Notes under the pieces: model-generated
Database searches by the model: none
What the model was told of the DNA's origin: nothing
What the model saw: the letters and a program-made list of their open reading frames with translations, nothing else
Part shown: in pieces, positions 15,132 through 19,273 of the stretch
How the letters are laid out: every line of letters begins with the position of its first letter
Numbering within the stretch: position 1 is the first letter of the stretch
Position numbers and translations under genes: made by a program
Assembly: GCA_947174975.1 (NCBI GenBank)
Contig: CAMWLA010000007.1
Location: 1-19,273, forward strand
Source of the DNA: an uncultured Clostridia bacterium
GTDB taxonomy: Bacteria > Bacillota > Clostridia > Christensenellales > Borkfalkiaceae
DNA: 19,273 bases
Direction of reading: 5' to 3'

Positions 15132-17744
15132 TTATACGCCGTAAACGTAAAGCTCGGAGAGCTGTGCGCCGTAGCGTGAAGAACTGTTTGATGACCATAA
15201 AAGCTTAATATATCTTGCCGAAACGGGAGTATTAAGCTTTATGCTGTTTACGTTGCCCGTAACGGGGTCGAAGGTATACTCGGTTGCGGCAACCGCCGTC
15301 GTCCAGTTTGTGCCGTCCAAGCTTACGAGTATCTCTATCCTCTGCACCCTCTCTTCCCAAGTGAGAAGTGGAGGCAAATGCATAATTATATCGGAAACGT
15401 CGTACCGTGCACCCAAGTCTACCGTGAAGAACGCGCCGTCGCAATCCGAGGGCGAGGTTTCCCAGTAGGTGTTGTCGTTGCCGTCAACGAGGTTGTTGGG
15501 ACCGTACACGTCGAAATATGCGGTTGAGTCGATCACGGCTTTGGTCGTCGAAAGCGAGCAAGGGAATATCTTTATCTCGCTTATTTCAAGCACGTTCTGC
15601 CCCGTCATTCCGTCAACGCGGAAAAACCTTAACTGCAGCGCGCTGCTCTCGAGGGTTGCCGAAAGTCTTATATCGAAGTAGTTGCCCGTTGCGGGGCTTG
15701 CCGTATAGGTTATGGAATTTAGACTGCGCGCAAAGTTTCCGTCCGTGTCCTTTCTGTTGAATACGCTTACATTAAAATCGTATACGTACGCGCTGTCCTC
15801 GGGGAGGAAAACTCTTATAACGCTTACGCTGCCCGCGGGAAGCTTTTCGCCGAAGTCAAGCGTCACCGCAATAAATTCGTCGGTTTCGTTCGTCCAGCTC
15901 TTTGCCTTGAAAGACGTTTCTCTGTCGCCGTCAAGCGCGTTTGCCACGGGATTGCTTGCGCTGTCGAACGCTCCGCTTCCGTCGTCCGCTTCCGCCTTTG
16001 CGGTAGTGCCCTTTCCGTGCGTTACCGACGTTACAACCGCAGACATATCGCGCGCGTTGCCCATAAACGTTTCCTGCACGTCTAAAATTGCGAAATCGGG
16101 AACTTCCAAGCCCTTTTGGTCGGTCGTCTGCTTAACCGTCTTGGTAACGGTATCGTTTGCGGCAAGGTCAAGCTTGTAAGGAAGCTTTACGCCCGCGCCG
16201 AACACGTCGTAGGCTGCCGCATTTACGGAAATACCGTCTACGTACGTATTATTTGCAAGTTTTAATTTTTCTGCCGTATCTATCTTTTTTCCTTCGATTT
16301 CAACGCCGCGTATAAGCACGTTGCTTACGTTTTTCTGTGCGCTTTCGCCGTTGATTCTTGAAACGATACTGTCAGCCATATCAAGGACTTTGATATTTTC
16401 AAACCTTACGCCGTTCACCGTTCCGCGCTCGTCCGACTTCGACCAGTTGATATTGTAAGCAATGGTAATATCGATTAAATAATCTTCCAAGCCGTCGTTC
16501 TGATTGTCGCCAAGCATTTTGCCGTCTTCCACGGTAATGCTTTCGTAAACCACGTTGGAAATATCCGCGTCGTCGCAGTTATGAATAGACATAACTGCTT
16601 TATGGTAGTTGTGCAAAACGGTTATATTTTTGAAAGTGATATCTTTCATAACCTTGCCGTTGGTTTCGAACCCGACTTCCATACTCTGCGCAAGATCGGT
16701 CCACACGACTACGTTGTCGAAAACTATATTTTCGGTGTTGCCTCTGTCGGTATTCTTAACGACGAGAGAATCGTCGAACGTTCTAACGAATCCGCCGTTA
16801 ACCGTTACGTCCTTGCAAGACTGCACGGATATACCGTCGCCGTTGCCCCTTGCCGTTATAATTTTGAGGTTGTTTATCTTCACGTTTTCGCTGTGGTAAA
16901 GGGTAACCGCCCAGCCCGCGGGGTCTAAAAGCGTAATGCCTTCTATAGTTACGTTCTTGCAGAAGCGCAGCTCTATAGGCAGAGTGTATTCCGCGTCCGC
17001 CCTTCTGTCGTAGATTTCACCGCTCATTATGCCTCTGCCGCGAATGGTTATGTTTTCAAGATTTTCCGCACGCACTTGACCGTAAACGTAAGCGCCGCCC
17101 GCGAGGTAAAGAGTTTGGTTGCTCTTCATAGGAATTGCGCTTGCCGCGTACACGCCGGGGCCGATATAAATGGTATCCTCGGGAACGTTGTCCGCGGTAA
17201 CGGGATTTTCCTCGATGGGGTTTGCAAAGATATGCAAAGCGTTATCCGCCGCGTCGGTAACCTTGCCGTCGTTATATTCGAGCGTGTAGTTTGCCGAATA
17301 CTCCAAATCGAATTCAACGGTGTTGCCCGAAACCTTAGGCTCAACGCCGTAGGATAAAGGACGAACTACCACGTCGGTCAAGGACGTCGCGCCGTTAATT
17401 TCAACGCGCATATGAACTTTGCCCTCGAAGTCGAAATTTACGACTTGACCCTTATCCTTCGAATAAGAGAAGCTGAAAATTCTGTTATGGTTGACCCTCG
17501 TATCGTAAACGAACAGCTCCTCGTCCTCGACGTACGCTTTAAGCTTGGACGAGCTTTCCAAAAGCGCCGGTCCCTCGTAAACGGTTAATTTACTTTGCGT
17601 AACAGTCCTTTCAGGCTGTTCGATTTTAGGCGCTTCGCCGGACGGTACGTCGGGTTTATCCGTATTACCGCACGCGGTAAAAGCCGTAGACGCGCATATT
17701 ATTAACGCAGTAAAAATACAAGTTAACGCCTTTTTGATTTTCAT
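15132..17744 (-). CDS. Lipoprotein beta-helix glycoside hydrolase, GH49/GH28-like, with two discoidin-like domains
   Basis: The 870-residue protein has a lipoprotein signal with Cys25 in FTAC and a linker to about 50. An N-terminal beta-sandwich-like domain (about 51-190) follows, then a right-handed beta-helix (about 195-510) and two C-terminal F5/8 type C-like domains (about 588-728 and 732-870; NLVDGNDNTYWETSP is typical of the second). In the helix, GRGIMSGEIY, NGDGI (Asp303) and TFDDSLVVK (Asp324, Asp325) match the three-aspartate arrangement of clan GH-N. The GH28 motifs GHG and RIK are absent; in their place stands VVWTDLAQSMEVGFE, which favours a GH49-like relation. It probably cuts a polysaccharide at the cell surface. 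GH65 phosphorylases nearby point to an alpha-glucan. GGAGG just before the ATG and a 9-base gap place it in an operon with the upstream paralogue. Confidence 0.75.
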   Translation of the reverse strand: MKIKKALTCIFTALIICASTAFTACGNTDKPDVPSGEAPKIEQPERTVTQSKLTVYEGPALLESSSKLKAYVEDEELFVYDTRVNHNRIFSFSYSKDKGQVVNFDFEGKVHMRVEINGATSLTDVVVRPLSYGVEPKVSGNTVEFDLEYSANYTLEYNDGKVTDAADNALHIFANPIEENPVTADNVPEDTIYIGPGVYAASAIPMKSNQTLYLAGGAYVYGQVRAENLENITIRGRGIMSGEIYDRRADAEYTLPIELRFCKNVTIEGITLLDPAGWAVTLYHSENVKINNLKIITARGNGDGISVQSCKDVTVNGGFVRTFDDSLVVKNTDRGNTENIVFDNVVVWTDLAQSMEVGFETNGKVMKDITFKNITVLHNYHKAVMSIHNCDDADISNVVYESITVEDGKMLGDNQNDGLEDYLIDITIAYNINWSKSDERGTVNGVRFENIKVLDMADSIVSRINGESAQKNVSNVLIRGVEIEGKKIDTAEKLKLANNTYVDGISVNAAAYDVFGAGVKLPYKLDLAANDTVTKTVKQTTDQKGLEVPDFAILDVQETFMGNARDMSAVVTSVTHGKGTTAKAEADDGSGAFDSASNPVANALDGDRETSFKAKSWTNETDEFIAVTLDFGEKLPAGSVSVIRVFLPEDSAYVYDFNVSVFNRKDTDGNFARSLNSITYTASPATGNYFDIRLSATLESSALQLRFFRVDGMTGQNVLEISEIKIFPCSLSTTKAVIDSTAYFDVYGPNNLVDGNDNTYWETSPSDCDGAFFTVDLGARYDVSDIIMHLPPLLTWEERVQRIEILVSLDGTNWTTAVAATEYTFDPVTGNVNSIKLNTPVSARYIKLLWSSNSSSRYGAQLSELYVYGV

Positions 17745-17753
17745 AATTCCTCC

Positions 17754-19273
17754 TTAAATTATCTCAACCGTGCAACCTTTGAACGGTGCAAGGTAGTCTT
17801 CGGTCTGGGTAAATAAAAACTTTGCGCCCGTGACTTCCCCCTCTTGCAAGAAAACAAAACCGCGCGCATATTTATCCGATACCGTAATTTTGCAATCTTC
17901 TTGCGAAAGAGACTGACCCGCAAGGGCAATATTTTTTATGGTTACGTCGTCTACGAAGCGGTCGCCCTCGAAGCCCGGCCTATCGTCGTGACAGCCCGCC
18001 ACCGTTGCCGTGAACTTGCGTGCCGAAATCACGTTAATATTTTCCACCGTCACGCCCTTTACGTTTCCGAGCGCGGTAGGCGACGTGTGCTGATCCGACC
18101 ACGTACTGCTGTACAGAACGCGGAAATCGATAATCCCCTTGCCGTCGGAAGCGTTTCTGCCGTCCTCCACGGTAATATCCTTAAAGGTTACGTCCCTTAT
18201 TTCCGCATTGTTCGCGTTATGAATACTCATAACCGCAAGGTGCATTGCGTGCAGCACCGTTATATTTTCAAATGTTATATTGCCGAACTTCACGCCAACC
18301 GTTTCATAACCCAGCTCCATACTCTGTGCCAGATCCGTCCAGAGAGTGCAGTTTTTAAAGGTTATATTTTCGGTTGCGCCGTGAACGCTTCTGTTATCCC
18401 AACGCGGGTAATTTTTGACGACGAGAGAGTCGTCCCACGTCCGCACGAAACAGCCGTCGACTTCGATATTCTTGCAAGACTGCAAAGAAATTCCGTCGCC
18501 GTTTGAGCGCGAAGTTATTATCTTAATATCGTTGATTTGCGAGCTTTCCGTAAAATAGAAATTTACGCACCAGCCCGCGGGGTCCAACACCGTGAAATCT
18601 TCAAGCAATATATTTTTGCAGTAATTGAATTCAAGCGGAACAGTTACGCTTCCCTTTTGCGCGTCGCGCTCGAAGGTGCTGCCGTCTATAATTCCTCTGC
18701 CCGCTATGGCAATATTATCTGCATTTTGCGCGTAAAATCTTCCGCGGACGACCGCGCCGTCGGCAAGATATACGAGAGTATTGCTTTTAAGCGTTATCTG
18801 ATTGTTTGAATTTATTCTGTTATCGTTTCCCGCCGTGTGCAGTCCCGCGGAAAAAATTTCAACGCTACTATAACCCGAATACTTTTCCGCACCCGCGTTA
18901 TCTATGCCGCTTACAAAAAAGTGAATTGCGTCGTGTGCGTTTCCGTTGATTTCAAGCACGTACTCGCCCGCACTTTTGAAAGTGAACGTAAGCGTGTTTT
19001 CTTGAATATTTGCAATCGGCGTAATCTTTGCCGACAGCGGACGCATTACTGAGGAATAATTTATTTGTGTTTTAGGCTTTACAACGACGTTTGCCGTACC
19101 GTCGAGAGAGAAAAGGCAAACTCCGTTTTCCGCTCTCTGATAATTGTTTGCAGTCCAGCTTTGCGATGTGTTTACTTTCACCGAATAGGCGGGCAACTGC
19201 TTGCCTTCTACGAAGATCTCCGCGCCGTCGTATCTTGCCGAGCCGTCGGGAATTTCGTACGCCCTTACCGTAC
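17754..19273 (-). CDS. Beta-helix glycoside hydrolase, GH49/GH28-like, partial at its start
   Basis: The frame stays open to the window edge, so the true start is to the right; about 505 residues are visible. A TTG at 19194-19196 could be read as a start, but coding similarity to the downstream lipoprotein continues above it (AYEIPDGSARYDGAEIFVEG against VYEGPALLESS...YVEDEE), so it is internal. A beta-sandwich-like N-terminal part is followed by a beta-helix with GRGIIDGSTF, NGDGISLQSC (Asp259 of the visible protein) and TWDDSLVVK (Asp280, Asp281), then TLWTDLAQSMELGYE. These match the paralogue closely, including HxAVMSIHN further on. There are no C-terminal discoidin domains. Whether it is secreted cannot be judged without its N-terminus. 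It probably acts on the same polymer as its neighbour or on its fragments. Confidence 0.75.
   Translation of the reverse strand, partial: TVRAYEIPDGSARYDGAEIFVEGKQLPAYSVKVNTSQSWTANNYQRAENGVCLFSLDGTANVVVKPKTQINYSSVMRPLSAKITPIANIQENTLTFTFKSAGEYVLEINGNAHDAIHFFVSGIDNAGAEKYSGYSSVEIFSAGLHTAGNDNRINSNNQITLKSNTLVYLADGAVVRGRFYAQNADNIAIAGRGIIDGSTFERDAQKGSVTVPLEFNYCKNILLEDFTVLDPAGWCVNFYFTESSQINDIKIITSRSNGDGISLQSCKNIEVDGCFVRTWDDSLVVKNYPRWDNRSVHGATENITFKNCTLWTDLAQSMELGYETVGVKFGNITFENITVLHAMHLAVMSIHNANNAEIRDVTFKDITVEDGRNASDGKGIIDFRVLYSSTWSDQHTSPTALGNVKGVTVENINVISARKFTATVAGCHDDRPGFEGDRFVDDVTIKNIALAGQSLSQEDCKITVSDKYARGFVFLQEGEVTGAKFLFTQTEDYLAPFKGCTVEII

Noticed and set aside
17844..18506. Plus-strand open frame of 220 residues inside the partial beta-helix gene
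   Set aside because: Antisense to a well-supported repetitive beta-helix protein; the regular frame results from the repeat-like codon pattern.
19194..19196. TTG as the start of the beta-helix gene at the right edge
   Set aside because: The frame stays open to the window end and the residues above it align with the N-terminal domain of the downstream paralogue, so it is an internal leucine codon.
1..19273. CRISPR array, insertion sequence, tRNA, rRNA or attachment site
   Set aside because: No spaced short repeats, transposase motifs, terminal inverted repeats or tRNA-like folds were seen; base composition appears even across the window.

Overview
The window looks like part of a genome from a moderately low-GC, Gram-positive Firmicute, most likely an uncultured, gut-type member of the Clostridia. 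The grounds are AGGAGG-type ribosome binding sites, sigma-A-like promoters, lipobox lipoproteins without any outer-membrane machinery, a YesM/YesN-type two-component system, and a surface protein anchored by a C-terminal membrane helix with a lysine tail. The exact lineage cannot be read from the sequence. Nearly everything is on the minus strand, so the biological order runs from the right end to the left. No gene-free stretch exceeds about 140 bases.

Right block (19273 down to 12159, minus). Two paralogous right-handed beta-helix proteins resemble clan GH-N glycoside hydrolases, closer to GH49 (dextranase/isopullulanase) than to GH28. The first is cut by the window edge. The second is a lipoprotein with two discoidin-like domains at its C-terminus. 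They are followed by a 965-residue secreted, membrane-anchored protein built of repeated beta-sandwich-like modules. A hairpin terminator closes the block.

Middle block (12137 down to 9214, minus). A near-consensus promoter drives an AraC-type response regulator (YesN-like) and its overlapping histidine kinase (YesM-like). The kinase gene meets a converging plus-strand gene (8279-9211) at a shared bidirectional terminator. That plus-strand gene encodes a 310-residue protein with the layout of a sensor-kinase input module (membrane helix, external domain, membrane helix, start of a HAMP-like stretch) but no kinase part. Its promoter is placed so that the transcript should begin at the start codon, which suggests a leaderless mRNA.

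Left block (8202 down to 64, minus). A single, tightly packed operon encodes a solute-binding lipoprotein, two MalF/MalG-type permeases, two GH65 phosphorylases and a beta-phosphoglucomutase. It ends at a bidirectional terminator at the left edge. The ATPase of the importer is not encoded here.

Read together, this is a candidate alpha-glucan (or alpha-glucoside) utilisation locus: surface beta-helix hydrolases and a glycan-binding surface protein cut and hold the polymer, the ABC importer takes up oligosaccharides, GH65 enzymes release beta-glucose 1-phosphate, and beta-phosphoglucomutase converts it to glucose 6-phosphate. The kinase/regulator pair, perhaps modulated by the kinase-less sensor, probably controls the importer operon through a candidate direct-repeat operator between the divergent promoters. 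The unresolved points are the true glucan linkage, the role of the kinase-less sensor, and why one GH65 lacks the usual C-terminal domain.
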